A stretch of 64,000 bases of DNA from an uncultured Pseudoalteromonas sp. (GCA_947493455.1 CANLRB010000021.1:1-64000), one strand, 5' to 3'. Numbered from the stretch's first letter, positions 35,645-45,630 are shown. The notes: generated by a model not told the origin, from the sequence alone. Made by a program: numbers and translations.

Positions 35645-35673
35645 TTGACTTTACGTGATAGTCACGCTATAAA
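35645..35673 (+). promoter_or_regulatory. Strong sigma-70 promoter of the candidate S-layer gene
   Basis: TTGACT and TATAAA are spaced by exactly 17 bp, each one base from consensus. It is the best promoter I see in the window and fits the codon-based prediction of very high expression of the gene it serves. A likely transcription start is near 35680. Confidence 0.7.
35654..35666. promoter_or_regulatory. Palindrome CGTGA-TAG-TCACG inside the promoter spacer
   Basis: A perfect 5-bp inverted repeat with a 3-bp centre sits between the -35 and -10 boxes, where a bound protein would block RNA polymerase. The half-sites resemble CRP halves, but the 3-bp spacing is wrong for CRP. The binding protein is unknown. 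Confidence 0.45.
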
Positions 35674-35833
35674 AGTGCGGCTAACTTAATTGTTAAGCAA
35701 AACAATAATAAAATAAAATTTAAGATAAACAGGTAGTAGTTGGCAATATTAACATTGACATCTTAATCGCCTGTGCTTTAATACAACCTTTAATTGGTAT
35801 ACCAAAAGAAATAAGTTCAAAAGGAGAAACTTA

Positions 35834-37753
35834 ATGAACTATAAAAAAGGTCTAGTAGCGCTAGCAATCACAGGTGCTCTAGCTACTCCATTTGCCAACG
35901 CAGCTGATATCCGTGCGTTTGGTGGTCAAGACGTAACAAACAGTACTGCTTCAGTTTTAAACCAAACTGGTCCACAAGCTGGTGTTGTTGGTCAAATGAA
36001 CTTCTTCATGAACGGTACTGGTGCTTCAGGTCCAGTTCTTGCTGATGATTTAACAATTGACCAAATCTTAGCTGGTACAGATGTTGTTGTTGATCTTGAT
36101 GCGGACGGCACTCCTGCAACAAACGGTCCATTCATTGGTTCAATGCGTACTGACGTTTCAGTTGGTTATGCTGCTGACGTTACAATTCCGAACGAAGCAA
36201 CATACGAAATCGTAATCAATAACTACGGTCAAGGTAACGATTTTGACGAAGCTGATTTCGCAGCAAACAACCCAGGTGGTTTTGCTGATTCACTAACTGG
36301 TGAGTTAGTTCTTGTTGCTCAGGAAGCTGGCACAGATAACTTCCGTGAGCTTGGTGGTGCAATCGATACTAAAGTTGTTAACGGTGTTATCGTTCGCGTA
36401 CTTATTCAGATCGATACAAACGTTGATACACTAGACGGTATCACGTGGGTAGACTCTGCAACAGGCCTTAGTCAAAGTGCTCCTCAGTTACGTGGTGAAG
36501 CAATCGAAGCTGGTACTCAGATCTTCCTAGCTACACGTGACAACAATAACGTATACAACCCACTGCAAGTAGAACTAACTGCTGTTGCAGAGCAAGGTGA
36601 TGTAGTTGACGTGTCTATCCCAACAGTAACAAACACTGGTGGTCTAGAGCTAAGCCAACTAGCAGCGGGTAACACTCGTCTAGTAACTGTAGGCGACGGT
36701 TTCCAATTACAAGTTGTTGACCAAGCGACTTCAACTATTGAAGTTGAAAATGACCGTACTACTTTCGCAGATTGTGAAAGCTCAGATGAAACAGTAACTA
36801 CTACTGGTCCTGACGCTGGTGACGATTATGTTTGTGCTGCATCTGGTGACCGTTTAACTTCACGTGCTAAGTTAATGTTCACTAGCTCTTCAGACGTTAG
36901 CCTAGACATCAACCAAACTAACACTATGTCTTTCGACCTTTCTCGTGAAGACGGTGAGTCAGTTTCTGGTGTTTCTACTGTAGCGTTTGGTTCAGTTGGT
37001 ACATCTAAGAACAGCAGTGACGTTTACCAAGGTTCAGGTAGCCTTCTAAACATTGGTCTATTCGACGCGAGCAACGTTCGTCAAGAAGCTAACCTAGACA
37101 TTACTGCATCAGGTACTGCACCATTATTCCCTAACTCAGAAAGCGCTGAAGACTGGGTGTTAGAAAATGTTGTTATCTCTGGTGGTAACTTACCTGCGAA
37201 CACTAAAGTAAACGTTCCAGTAGTATACGGTGAAACTAACACTGTACTTTCTGGTAACACTTACGTTCGTAAAGATTCTAACTCTGTAGAACTTGACCGT
37301 GTAACTCACGTTTGGGGTATCGATGGTGCTCTATTCAAGACTCCATACGTATACAGCATCCCAGGTGCTGCAGGTTGGAGCTCAACGATTAAAGTTACTA
37401 ACGAGTTCAACACTCCAGCTGGTATCCAAGCAGACATCATCGTTGCTCCAGCAGGTCTAGGTGTAGGCGGTAACGCGGGTAACACATTCATTGGTGTTAA
37501 ACTACCTCTTGAAATCCCTGCAATGGGTCAGTATACGTTCTCAGGTACTCAGCTAATTGAAGCTATCAACGCTCAATTCGGTGCTGGTACTCTTGATGAG
37601 TCAGCTGCTTGGCACATTGAAGCGACATTCCTAGTGAATGCTCCACAAAACTACGTACACGCAGCAGCACAAAACTCAAGCCCATCAGGCCGTGCTGATA
37701 GCCCAGTACTATACAAGACTAACAACTCAGCTGACGGTCGTCAGTGGCAGTAA
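35834..37753 (+). CDS. Abundant secreted surface protein, candidate S-layer subunit (Slr4-like?)
   Basis: A 639-aa protein with a textbook signal peptide cleaved after F-A-N-A (residue 23). The mature part is acidic and rich in Gly, Thr, Asn, Val and Asp with many short beta strands. Only two cysteines are seen, near residues 314 and 334 (D-C-E-S-S and V-C-A-A), which probably form one disulfide loop. Codon choice is strongly biased (AAC, GGT, GTT/GTA, CTA, CGT) and unlike its neighbours, a sign of very high expression. It has its own strong promoter and terminator and directly follows a T2SS operon. Size, composition and setting fit the Slr4 S-layer family of Pseudoalteromonas and Vibrio, which I cannot confirm without alignment. 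A non-S-layer matrix protein remains possible. Confidence 0.65.
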   Translation: MNYKKGLVALAITGALATPFANAADIRAFGGQDVTNSTASVLNQTGPQAGVVGQMNFFMNGTGASGPVLADDLTIDQILAGTDVVVDLDADGTPATNGPFIGSMRTDVSVGYAADVTIPNEATYEIVINNYGQGNDFDEADFAANNPGGFADSLTGELVLVAQEAGTDNFRELGGAIDTKVVNGVIVRVLIQIDTNVDTLDGITWVDSATGLSQSAPQLRGEAIEAGTQIFLATRDNNNVYNPLQVELTAVAEQGDVVDVSIPTVTNTGGLELSQLAAGNTRLVTVGDGFQLQVVDQATSTIEVENDRTTFADCESSDETVTTTGPDAGDDYVCAASGDRLTSRAKLMFTSSSDVSLDINQTNTMSFDLSREDGESVSGVSTVAFGSVGTSKNSSDVYQGSGSLLNIGLFDASNVRQEANLDITASGTAPLFPNSESAEDWVLENVVISGGNLPANTKVNVPVVYGETNTVLSGNTYVRKDSNSVELDRVTHVWGIDGALFKTPYVYSIPGAAGWSSTIKVTNEFNTPAGIQADIIVAPAGLGVGGNAGNTFIGVKLPLEIPAMGQYTFSGTQLIEAINAQFGAGTLDESAAWHIEATFLVNAPQNYVHAAAQNSSPSGRADSPVLYKTNNSADGRQWQ

Positions 37754-37779
37754 TTACTAACCTAGTTAGTAAGTCTTAA

Positions 37780-37805
37780 AAAAGGGTGCATTTGCACCCT
37801 TTTTA
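37780..37805 (+). terminator. Strong terminator after the surface-protein gene
   Basis: AAAAGGGTGCA and TGCACCCTTTT pair around a two-base TT spacer and are followed by T residues. It lies 26 bp after the stop, closing a single-gene transcript. Confidence 0.9.
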
Positions 37806-37979
37806 CATTTTTAAACATAATAAATTGCTAAATAAGTATTAATTTCCTGCCTAGGCATCGCCGTTAATTGCGATTAAACAATCTTTAATATAGTATCAAT
37901 ATTATTTTCCCTACCTTTATTGTAGATACTATGCACTATCAAAAAACCTTAATTTACGTTGTTTATAAATGAGGCTGCT

Positions 37980-40900
37980 ATGAAAAACAAATTTATGAAA
38001 TTGACACTCTTGCCCTTACTGCCGCTTAGTTTTAGCTCGGCCGCCAGTATATATGGTCAATGGAACGATGTAGATATGGGGCGAAAACATGGCGCAGCAA
38101 TTACTGCGGAAGGACAATTAAAGGGATGGGGTGATAACCAGTATCGCTCAATCGGCGCTGATGTAATGCAAAATGTCGATTCTCCAGTATTAATTGGCGA
38201 CAAAAGTGATTGGGTTACAGTCGAAACCGGACGTTTTGAGACGTTTGCAATTGATAGTAGTGGACGACTTTATCAAGTAAATAGAAGCGTGAACGCGGCC
38301 ACTGCTTTAGATGAAATCATTGTTGAAGTTGAGAGTGTTCCGCAAGCAATTCAATGGCAATCTATTTCGTCTAACTTTTATACCCATTTTGCGATTGCGA
38401 GTGATGGTAAATTATATGGTTGGGGTGATAACTCTCGCCAATTAGTCAGTAATACAAACGAAGCGACAACAATTAACGAACCTGTTGAATTTACGGATGT
38501 TACCGGTGCATTGTGGCAGGATGTACAAACTAACTTAAATACCGCGATTGGTCTGACTCAAACTGGCGAGATATATACTTGGGGGTTAAATTTCAATGGC
38601 TTTTTAGGTCGAACTGCGTTTGAGAGCCGTTATTATGCCCCCGATGTTGTAGTAAATAGTGAAGGAACAAAGTGGGTTGCTATATCGGCAAAAAACAATG
38701 GTGTATTAGCGATTGATGAAAACGGTGTCTTGTGGGCGTGGGGTGAGGTGTATACACCAAGTACCTATTTAACCCCAACTAAAGTCAAATATGCCAATGG
38801 CGATGACGTCATTGTTGATGTTACTGGATCGTATAAAGAAATAGCAAACCGCATAGCAACATCAGAGTCAACCGCTGGTTTTATCGCGACGACGGGCGAT
38901 GTATATGCATGGGGTGAAAACTTTAAGAAGATGTTAGACCAAGAAGGGGGAGATGTAATTCGAACCCCTGTGGCATTAAAAGATACGGCCTATAACAATT
39001 TACAAGCTAAAAGTATCAAAATGGGTGATAAAGCGATTGCCTTTCTCGGTTTAGACAACAAGTTATCAGTTCTTGGTGATAACTATGAAGGTCAACTTGG
39101 AATTGATACATCTTATTTTGCGTTAAACTCATTTGTGACATTCCCGTCACAAGGTGTGGCGTGGCAAAGTGTTACGGCCGGTAATAATCATTCACTGGCA
39201 GTGCGTATTTTAGACGTTTGTTACCCGCAAACTGTACTCGATAGCAATGCACATATTATACAACCTACAGGATGCCCAGATGCATCAGGTATTACAACTT
39301 CATTTCCAATTGGTGAGGTTTGGGGAAGTGGTGATAATAGCGCAGGTCAATTAAGTGACTCTATTCAAGATCCTGATGATAGTACACCAGTGATAGAGCA
39401 GTTTTCAAAATTAACGATTATTGATCAAGACACAGTCAATCAACAAACACCGCTAACAAAGAAAGATTGGATATCTGTTACCGCGCATGGCGACCACTCT
39501 TTTGCAATTGACGCATCTGGAAAAATGTATGCTTGGGGTGACAACACTCATGGTCAACTTGGTCTCGGTAGCCAAACAAGTATATCAACGCCTCAACCTG
39601 TTGTGAATGAAAGTGGTAGCCAAACTTTATGGCGCAGTGTAAGTACGAACGATAGGCATACGCTAGCTGTTGCCATCGATGGTTCTTTATGGGCTTGGGG
39701 TAATCAGCAAAATGGGCGACTGGGTAACGGTGTATCTGCAGATGTTAATGTAATTTATCCAACTAAAATTGGTCACGCGACTAACTGGGTGAGTGTACAT
39801 GCGGGCGATACCTTTTCTCAAGCTGTTAACTCAAGTGGTGCACGCTTTGCATGGGGAACTTCTGCAAATGGTGAACTCGGGTTTGCATCAATACCGGCGA
39901 ATACAAGTACGCCACAGCTAGTTGATGATCAAAAAGTTTGGTCGATGTTAAGTGCTACAGACAAGCGAACAATAGGTCAAGCCGACAACGCTTTGTATGT
40001 CTGGGGCCTGGAGCAGAATTTAGCTGTTGATCCGGTCGAAGACGCATTAATACCGACGACGCTGCCGGACGGGCAGCAAAACAATATAAACACGCAAGGC
40101 CCTTATTTAGCCTTATCAGCTGGTGCGACAACGTCATTTATTATCGACAAAGATAACAACTTATGGGGCAGTGGTACTGGCTCGCACGGTCAATTGGGAA
40201 CAAATAATTTATCGTTCTCTGAAAAATTACCGGTGCCAGTAAACTCTGAGTACGACTGGCAGCTTGTAGATGCAGGTGATTCGCATACTATAGCCCTCAC
40301 AACAACTAATAAAATGTTTGTATGGGGTAACAACGAATACAATCAATTAGGTGTTATTACTGCCAGCCATCGTATGTATGAAACGTCGCCGACGGTACTT
40401 AATACTTATGACCAAGACGGCGATGATGTTCCTGACTATTTAGATAAATTCCCTGAAGACCCACGCTATACGATAGATACTGATGGCGATGGTACTCCAG
40501 ATCAGATCGATAATGATAATGATAATGATGGGTTAACAGATGCGATTGAACTAGAAATAGGACTGAACCCGTTAGATGCATCTGATGCGAATACCGATGT
40601 TGATGGCGATGGTATAGGTGCGTTAACTGAATACAACACGTATAAAACATGTGAGCTTGTGCAAGGTACCGCATGTACAGCTGCGTTGTCAGTGCCAAAT
40701 GTCTTAAGTCTTGACTATATTAAAAATGCAATTTATGCATCTAACTTAAATGAAAACTTTTTAAATCGTCGTTATTTTTCTTTCGAAGATGAAGAGTTTA
40801 CATCTGGCTTGAGTTGGTTAACGACAGACAACAAACTTGCCATTAACAATAAGATTAACAGCAATTCGAAAGTTGGTTATACCTACGATGATAGGAATAA

Positions 40901-43463
40901 AGCGACCCATGAAGTGCTCGTTACGAGCGATAATCCGTACCACGGTAACAAGTCGATTAAGTTAACGAACACAAATAACGCGGTTACGTTCAACTATATT
41001 CAAGACATTTATAGCAACGATGTTACTTATCGTAAGCTGAAAGCAGGTAAGGTGTTCTTTAGCTTTAGAACTAATACCGCTTTTGGTCAGTCTGGAGATA
41101 GTATCGAACTACGTCTAATCGGTGGACAAGATCAAGGTATTGACGATGTCACACTATGGAAAAAAGGCTATACGTATACGCCTGGTAAGGTCATTGAAGT
41201 CGAATTAACATCACAGATGATTGGCAATGGCTTTGCGCAACTTTCATGGATAATGACTGATGCATCATGTACTGGACCAAATCCAGACTGTAGTGCTGAA
41301 GTATGGTTAGATACAATTTCATTCCCGATTGATATTAACGATAATGGTGAAGGCATTCCAATTGAGTACGTTGCAGCAATTGAAAGTGCAGATGACCGAG
41401 GTAGTGAAGATGCTGACGGTGACACCTTAACTAATCTTGAAGAATATCAATATGGTACAAACCCAAATTCTAGTGATACAGATTCAGATGGTCTAAATGA
41501 CAAGTGGGAAATCACTTATGGGTTTAATCCGTTGCAAGGTGGCGAAGAGAACTTAGACTCTGACGGTGATGGACTAACAAACTTAGAAGAATCAGCGGCA
41601 AACACTAATCCAAATTCAGCTGACACAGATGGTGATGGTTTACCGGATAAGTGGGAAGTTGATAATGGACTACCTGCCAACAATTCCTCTAATGCCAATG
41701 GTGACTCAGACAGTGATGGCTTAACGGATACGCAAGAATTTGAGCGTGGTACTATGCCGAATAACCCTGATACTGATAATGATGGTATTCTCGATGGCAC
41801 GGATGAAGACCCATTTACACCCGCAGATACTGATGGAGATGGCTGGACTAATGACATTGAACGAAATGACACTGCACTCGATGAGGACGATGCTCGCGAT
41901 GTATGGTCTGATAGCGATAAAGACGGACGCCCGCTGGTTCTTGAAGGATTAGAACAAGCTGATGCAGCTACAAAAGATAACGATGTTGTAACGACGCCAC
42001 GTAATCTTGTGATTCAAGCTTATGTTGACACAATGTCACTGACTCAACTGCAATCGATGTATCAAGATCCGATTTCAAGTGAGGATGCGCGAACTGCGAT
42101 TGAAGCTAAGGTTGATGAAGTAAACGCGGGTGATGTGACTCCAGCACAACTCTATCATGACCTATTGATGAGTTCTAATTCGGACTTTGCATTAATGGGC
42201 TTTATTGGTCGTACTTATTTAGCATGTTTTAATCGTTCACCTGATATCGAAGGGGTTCGTTTTAATCGTGAAAAATTAAGCACGGGTGCGATGACTGAAT
42301 TAGAGTTAGTTACAAGTTTTGTTAACTCGACTGAGTTTAAAAACCGCTATGGTGATGAACTGACAAATGAGCAGTTTATGGTTCTGATTTATCAAAATAT
42401 ATTCCAAAGAGCTCCGGATGATGCTGGACTTGCTTTTTGGGTGGGTCGTTTAAATGACGGTCTAATTACGCGTCCGCAGCTAGTTTATGAGTTTATTAAG
42501 TCAACTGAATTCACTACTAACCCTGAAAAAGAGCGTGATTCAGAACAACGCGTTAAAGTGCTAAGTCAAATTATTCGCAAACAATCACTAACCGATGCTG
42601 AAGCGGCTCTTTATACAACGTGGTATAAAGAAAACAGACACACAGTAAATAGCCCTAATGGCCTGCTTTCGGTAGTGACAGCGATGATTGGAAGTCGCGA
42701 ATATTATTTGCGCTTACAGGATTCGATTGATTTGTTAGTTGATACTGATGACGATGAGCGTCCTGATATTCTCGAATTTGTAGAAGGCTCAGATGTCAAC
42801 GTAGCTGACAATGACGTTATTAACAGCGATGCTGCGTTTATTCGCCAAAGTTATCGTGATTTGAGTGATGAGTTTTGGTCAATTGACGGTGTTGCGCCAC
42901 TAGTGACAGATCTTACTAATGCGGCAAGTCGCGCTGAATGGTTGAACAATTCTAATATTCTGACGTCAGAAGGGTTTTTAAATAAACAACCCGTTGTTAG
43001 ATTGTATTTTGCAACCTTCTTGCGTCACCCTGACTTTAATGGTTTAAATTACTGGCAAGGTAGATATGACAGTGGTATGTCGCTTTCAGCGATTGCTGAA
43101 GTATTTGCATCGAGCAATGAGTTTACCAACTTATATGGTAGTTTAAGCAACGAAGATTTTGTCTCTAAGATGTATGATAATATTTTTGGACGTTTACCAG
43201 ATGCAGGGGGCTTAGCGTTCTGGACCGGTAAATTAAATGACGGTATGTCGCGCGGCGATTTATTGGTTAACTTTAGTGAATCGACTGAAGGTAAAGCGGC
43301 TAAAGATTCACAAGTCCAAGCTTCATTGCTGTACCATTATTTGACTGATAAAACGGCATCAGGTGCTGATATCGCTGCCGCTGTTACAGCTATTGATGGT
43401 GGAAATCGTTTATCTGTTATTGAGTCGATTTTAAGCTCTGCGGATTATTCGAACCGTTTCTAG
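37980..43463 (+). CDS. Giant secreted RCC1-propeller / TSP3 / DUF4214 protein (1827 aa)
   Basis: Signal peptide at about 1-22 (ending S-F-S-S-A-A-S). The ATG after a GAGG box was chosen over a TTG seven codons earlier. Residues 25-790 hold 14 RCC1-like units by my count (for example L-Y-G-W-G-D-N, M-Y-A-W-G-D-N-T-H-G-Q-L-G), split by an insertion into two groups of seven, so two seven-bladed propellers are likely. Then come TSP3-type calcium repeats (D-x-D-G-D-G), a beta-sandwich of about 200 residues, more TSP3 repeats (to about 1300) and four DUF4214-like helical units up to the C-terminal Y-S-N-R-F. It is probably an extracellular, calcium-stabilised adhesin or matrix protein. The role is inferred. 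Confidence 0.85.
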   Translation: MKNKFMKLTLLPLLPLSFSSAASIYGQWNDVDMGRKHGAAITAEGQLKGWGDNQYRSIGADVMQNVDSPVLIGDKSDWVTVETGRFETFAIDSSGRLYQVNRSVNAATALDEIIVEVESVPQAIQWQSISSNFYTHFAIASDGKLYGWGDNSRQLVSNTNEATTINEPVEFTDVTGALWQDVQTNLNTAIGLTQTGEIYTWGLNFNGFLGRTAFESRYYAPDVVVNSEGTKWVAISAKNNGVLAIDENGVLWAWGEVYTPSTYLTPTKVKYANGDDVIVDVTGSYKEIANRIATSESTAGFIATTGDVYAWGENFKKMLDQEGGDVIRTPVALKDTAYNNLQAKSIKMGDKAIAFLGLDNKLSVLGDNYEGQLGIDTSYFALNSFVTFPSQGVAWQSVTAGNNHSLAVRILDVCYPQTVLDSNAHIIQPTGCPDASGITTSFPIGEVWGSGDNSAGQLSDSIQDPDDSTPVIEQFSKLTIIDQDTVNQQTPLTKKDWISVTAHGDHSFAIDASGKMYAWGDNTHGQLGLGSQTSISTPQPVVNESGSQTLWRSVSTNDRHTLAVAIDGSLWAWGNQQNGRLGNGVSADVNVIYPTKIGHATNWVSVHAGDTFSQAVNSSGARFAWGTSANGELGFASIPANTSTPQLVDDQKVWSMLSATDKRTIGQADNALYVWGLEQNLAVDPVEDALIPTTLPDGQQNNINTQGPYLALSAGATTSFIIDKDNNLWGSGTGSHGQLGTNNLSFSEKLPVPVNSEYDWQLVDAGDSHTIALTTTNKMFVWGNNEYNQLGVITASHRMYETSPTVLNTYDQDGDDVPDYLDKFPEDPRYTIDTDGDGTPDQIDNDNDNDGLTDAIELEIGLNPLDASDANTDVDGDGIGALTEYNTYKTCELVQGTACTAALSVPNVLSLDYIKNAIYASNLNENFLNRRYFSFEDEEFTSGLSWLTTDNKLAINNKINSNSKVGYTYDDRNKATHEVLVTSDNPYHGNKSIKLTNTNNAVTFNYIQDIYSNDVTYRKLKAGKVFFSFRTNTAFGQSGDSIELRLIGGQDQGIDDVTLWKKGYTYTPGKVIEVELTSQMIGNGFAQLSWIMTDASCTGPNPDCSAEVWLDTISFPIDINDNGEGIPIEYVAAIESADDRGSEDADGDTLTNLEEYQYGTNPNSSDTDSDGLNDKWEITYGFNPLQGGEENLDSDGDGLTNLEESAANTNPNSADTDGDGLPDKWEVDNGLPANNSSNANGDSDSDGLTDTQEFERGTMPNNPDTDNDGILDGTDEDPFTPADTDGDGWTNDIERNDTALDEDDARDVWSDSDKDGRPLVLEGLEQADAATKDNDVVTTPRNLVIQAYVDTMSLTQLQSMYQDPISSEDARTAIEAKVDEVNAGDVTPAQLYHDLLMSSNSDFALMGFIGRTYLACFNRSPDIEGVRFNREKLSTGAMTELELVTSFVNSTEFKNRYGDELTNEQFMVLIYQNIFQRAPDDAGLAFWVGRLNDGLITRPQLVYEFIKSTEFTTNPEKERDSEQRVKVLSQIIRKQSLTDAEAALYTTWYKENRHTVNSPNGLLSVVTAMIGSREYYLRLQDSIDLLVDTDDDERPDILEFVEGSDVNVADNDVINSDAAFIRQSYRDLSDEFWSIDGVAPLVTDLTNAASRAEWLNNSNILTSEGFLNKQPVVRLYFATFLRHPDFNGLNYWQGRYDSGMSLSAIAEVFASSNEFTNLYGSLSNEDFVSKMYDNIFGRLPDAGGLAFWTGKLNDGMSRGDLLVNFSESTEGKAAKDSQVQASLLYHYLTDKTASGADIAAAVTAIDGGNRLSVIESILSSADYSNRF

Positions 43464-43480
43464 ACAGACCTTTTAAATTT

Positions 43481-43514
43481 AAAAGGCGCGCTAATGGTAT
43501 TAGCGCGCCTTTTT
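43481..43514 (+). terminator. Terminator after the RCC1 giant gene
   Basis: A perfect 15-bp stem, AAAAGGCGCGCTAAT against its reverse complement, closes on a GGT loop and ends in T residues. Unusually stable. Confidence 0.92.
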
Positions 43515-43670
43515 CGTTATTATTGCTACATATTTAGAAGGTGAAAAACACCACTCTTAATGCTGATTGTTATAACAATATTAAGGCCTTAATAAGTGGT
43601 TTAATAGTTATATGTCAACTGAGGTACTTGTGGTTTCTCAATTATTTGAATCCGAAATGAAAACTTGTTT

Positions 43671-45578
43671 ATGAATATACATCAGATTATTAATAGGCTG
43701 AGTAAAGCTCAAAAAAGAGCAATAACATTACTTGCAGATATTTCGTTTATTTCAATTTCATTTTGGGTTGGTCTTTACTTGTACCCAAACTCTGAAGTAG
43801 TCGAATTTAGTAGTGAAATATGGACACTATTTTTTGTACTTTTGCTGTTTTCGTTGTTTATATTTATACGTGTCGGGTTATATCGTGCGGTGCTGAGTTA
43901 TATTGATACTAAAGCATTGGCTGTCGTTACCGGAAGCATTTTGACATCGACTGCTTTTTTAATATTACTAGCGTTTTATCTTGATCTTAATTTACCTCGT
44001 AGTCTGCCATATATTTACGCAACTCATTTAGCACTCATGGTTGGCGGTAGTCGTATTTTTTTCCGTGCAATGGGAAACTCTAAAAAACCGTATGAAAGGG
44101 AAAGAGTTGTAATATATGGTGCGGGTTCCGCTGGAACGCAACTTGCGACTGCCTTGCATAATTGTGACGAGTATTACGTTGAGGCTTTTGTTGACGATGA
44201 TCGCAAGAAGTGTGGTAGCAAGGTGATGGGTTCTAAGGTATATGAACACTCCCAGTTAGTGGAGTTAATTGAACGCATCAATCCAAGCAAATTATTGCTA
44301 GCTATCCCAAGTATTACACCTGCTCGTAGAAAGAACATATTGTTAGAGCTTGAGCACTTACCAGTTAAAGTACAAAGTATCCCGAGTATTAATGACCTTG
44401 TTAAGGGAAAGCACAAAATCGATGATATTCATGACGTAGATGTACATGATTTATTGGGTCGAGCACCTGTCGAGCCGAATACGACGCTACTTCGCTCAAA
44501 TATTGATGGTAAGGTTGTAATGGTGACAGGGGCAGGGGGCTCTATAGGCTCAGAATTGTGTCGCCAGATTGTGCTCTTGCAACCGAGGAAATTAATATTG
44601 TTTGAGCTTTCAGAGTATGCGTTATATAGCATCGAAAAGGAGCTATCAGCAATCAAGCTAGAGAACGAGCTAGATGTCGAGATTTTGCCTTTGTTAGGAT
44701 CTGTGCAGCGTAAAAATCGTTTGAAAGCAGTTATCCAATCTTTTTCTGTACAAACCTTGTATCACGCAGCTGCCTATAAGCATGTTCCATTAGTTGAATA
44801 TAATGTTGTTGAAGGGGTTCGCAATAATATTTTTGGTACGCTCGCTGTTGCGGAAGCTGCTATTAATGCAAAAGTAGAGACTTTCGTTCTTATCTCAACT
44901 GACAAAGCAGTTCGACCGACAAACGTGATGGGCGCAACAAAGCGAATGGCTGAGCTTGTACTACAAGCACTAGCAATGGAAACTCACAATACGCGCTTTT
45001 GTATGGTGCGCTTTGGTAATGTATTAGGTTCTTCGGGCTCTGTTGTACCATTGTTTAGAAAACAAATTGCTAAAGGGGGGCCTGTTACGATTACACATCC
45101 TGAGATTACTCGCTACTTTATGACGATTCCTGAGGCTTCACAGCTCGTTATTCAGGCTGGCGCAATGGGTAAGGGTGGTGATGTTTTCGTTTTGGATATG
45201 GGGCAACCTGTAAGGATCCATGACTTGGCGATAAAAATGATCCACTTGTCAGGACTAAAAGTTTCAGACGAAAATGGTAACGGTGACATTGAGGTTCAAT
45301 ATACTGGTCTGCGACCAGGAGAAAAGCTATATGAGGAACTCTTGGTTGGCGATAATGTGAGTGGTACGCAACATGAGCGTATTATGACTGCAAATGAATA
45401 CTGTCTTTCTTGGTCAAAACTAAAGGTTGTTATTGATGAGTTGGACTCAGCGTGTCATCACTTTGAACATGAAAGAATTCGGGAGTTGCTGCTTAATGCG
45501 CCAACGTCGTTTAATCCAAGTAGTGAGATTGAAGACTTGGTGTGGAAGCACTCAACATACCTTAAGCCGGTAAGTTAG
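43671..45578 (+). CDS. UDP-GlcNAc 4,6-dehydratase (CapD/WbpM/PglF type)
   Basis: A 635-aa inner-membrane enzyme of the long form. Four N-terminal transmembrane helices (about 15-125) precede a CoA-binding-like Rossmann domain with Y-G-A-G-S-A-G. The catalytic SDR domain begins with V-T-G-A-G-G-S-I-G-S-E-L near residue 280; the active-site region reads S-T-D-K-A-V-R-P-T-N-V-M-G-A-T-K-R. It makes UDP-4-keto-6-deoxy-HexNAc, the substrate needed by the aminotransferase about 20 kb upstream. The start is the ATG two codons after a TTG. It stands alone between the two giant secreted-protein genes with its own terminator. Confidence 0.92.
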   Translation: MNIHQIINRLSKAQKRAITLLADISFISISFWVGLYLYPNSEVVEFSSEIWTLFFVLLLFSLFIFIRVGLYRAVLSYIDTKALAVVTGSILTSTAFLILLAFYLDLNLPRSLPYIYATHLALMVGGSRIFFRAMGNSKKPYERERVVIYGAGSAGTQLATALHNCDEYYVEAFVDDDRKKCGSKVMGSKVYEHSQLVELIERINPSKLLLAIPSITPARRKNILLELEHLPVKVQSIPSINDLVKGKHKIDDIHDVDVHDLLGRAPVEPNTTLLRSNIDGKVVMVTGAGGSIGSELCRQIVLLQPRKLILFELSEYALYSIEKELSAIKLENELDVEILPLLGSVQRKNRLKAVIQSFSVQTLYHAAAYKHVPLVEYNVVEGVRNNIFGTLAVAEAAINAKVETFVLISTDKAVRPTNVMGATKRMAELVLQALAMETHNTRFCMVRFGNVLGSSGSVVPLFRKQIAKGGPVTITHPEITRYFMTIPEASQLVIQAGAMGKGGDVFVLDMGQPVRIHDLAIKMIHLSGLKVSDENGNGDIEVQYTGLRPGEKLYEELLVGDNVSGTQHERIMTANEYCLSWSKLKVVIDELDSACHHFEHERIRELLLNAPTSFNPSSEIEDLVWKHSTYLKPVS

Positions 45579-45600
45579 CTAGCTCTACTGCGATATTGAG

Positions 45601-45630
45601 AGCCTGCACCGTTGTGCAGGCTTTTTTTTT
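45601..45630 (+). terminator. Terminator after the 4,6-dehydratase gene
   Basis: AGCCTGCAC pairs with GTGCAGGCT around CGTT, followed by nine or more T residues. A classic intrinsic terminator, facing the convergent TPR gene. Confidence 0.93.

Larger units (their letters stand above)
35437..35833. other. Regulatory leader region of the candidate S-layer gene
   Basis: About 400 bp of very AT-rich non-coding DNA between the T2SS operon and the abundant surface protein. It contains a strong promoter at 35645-35673 (described separately). This predicts a 5' leader of about 150 nt before an AAGGAG site 7 bp from the ATG. Long leaders that stabilise mRNA are known for S-layer genes. No reading frame in the region looks real. 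Confidence 0.7.

Noticed and set aside
35834-37753. An RTX or type I-secreted S-layer protein
   Set aside because: It has a Sec signal peptide and no GGxGxD nonapeptide repeats, and no type I exporter is near.
41516-41872. Long antisense reading frames over the TSP3, DUF4214 and other regions
   Set aside because: They have serine- or histidine-rich low-complexity translations, which are the expected mirror of Asp-rich coding repeats, and lack ribosome sites.
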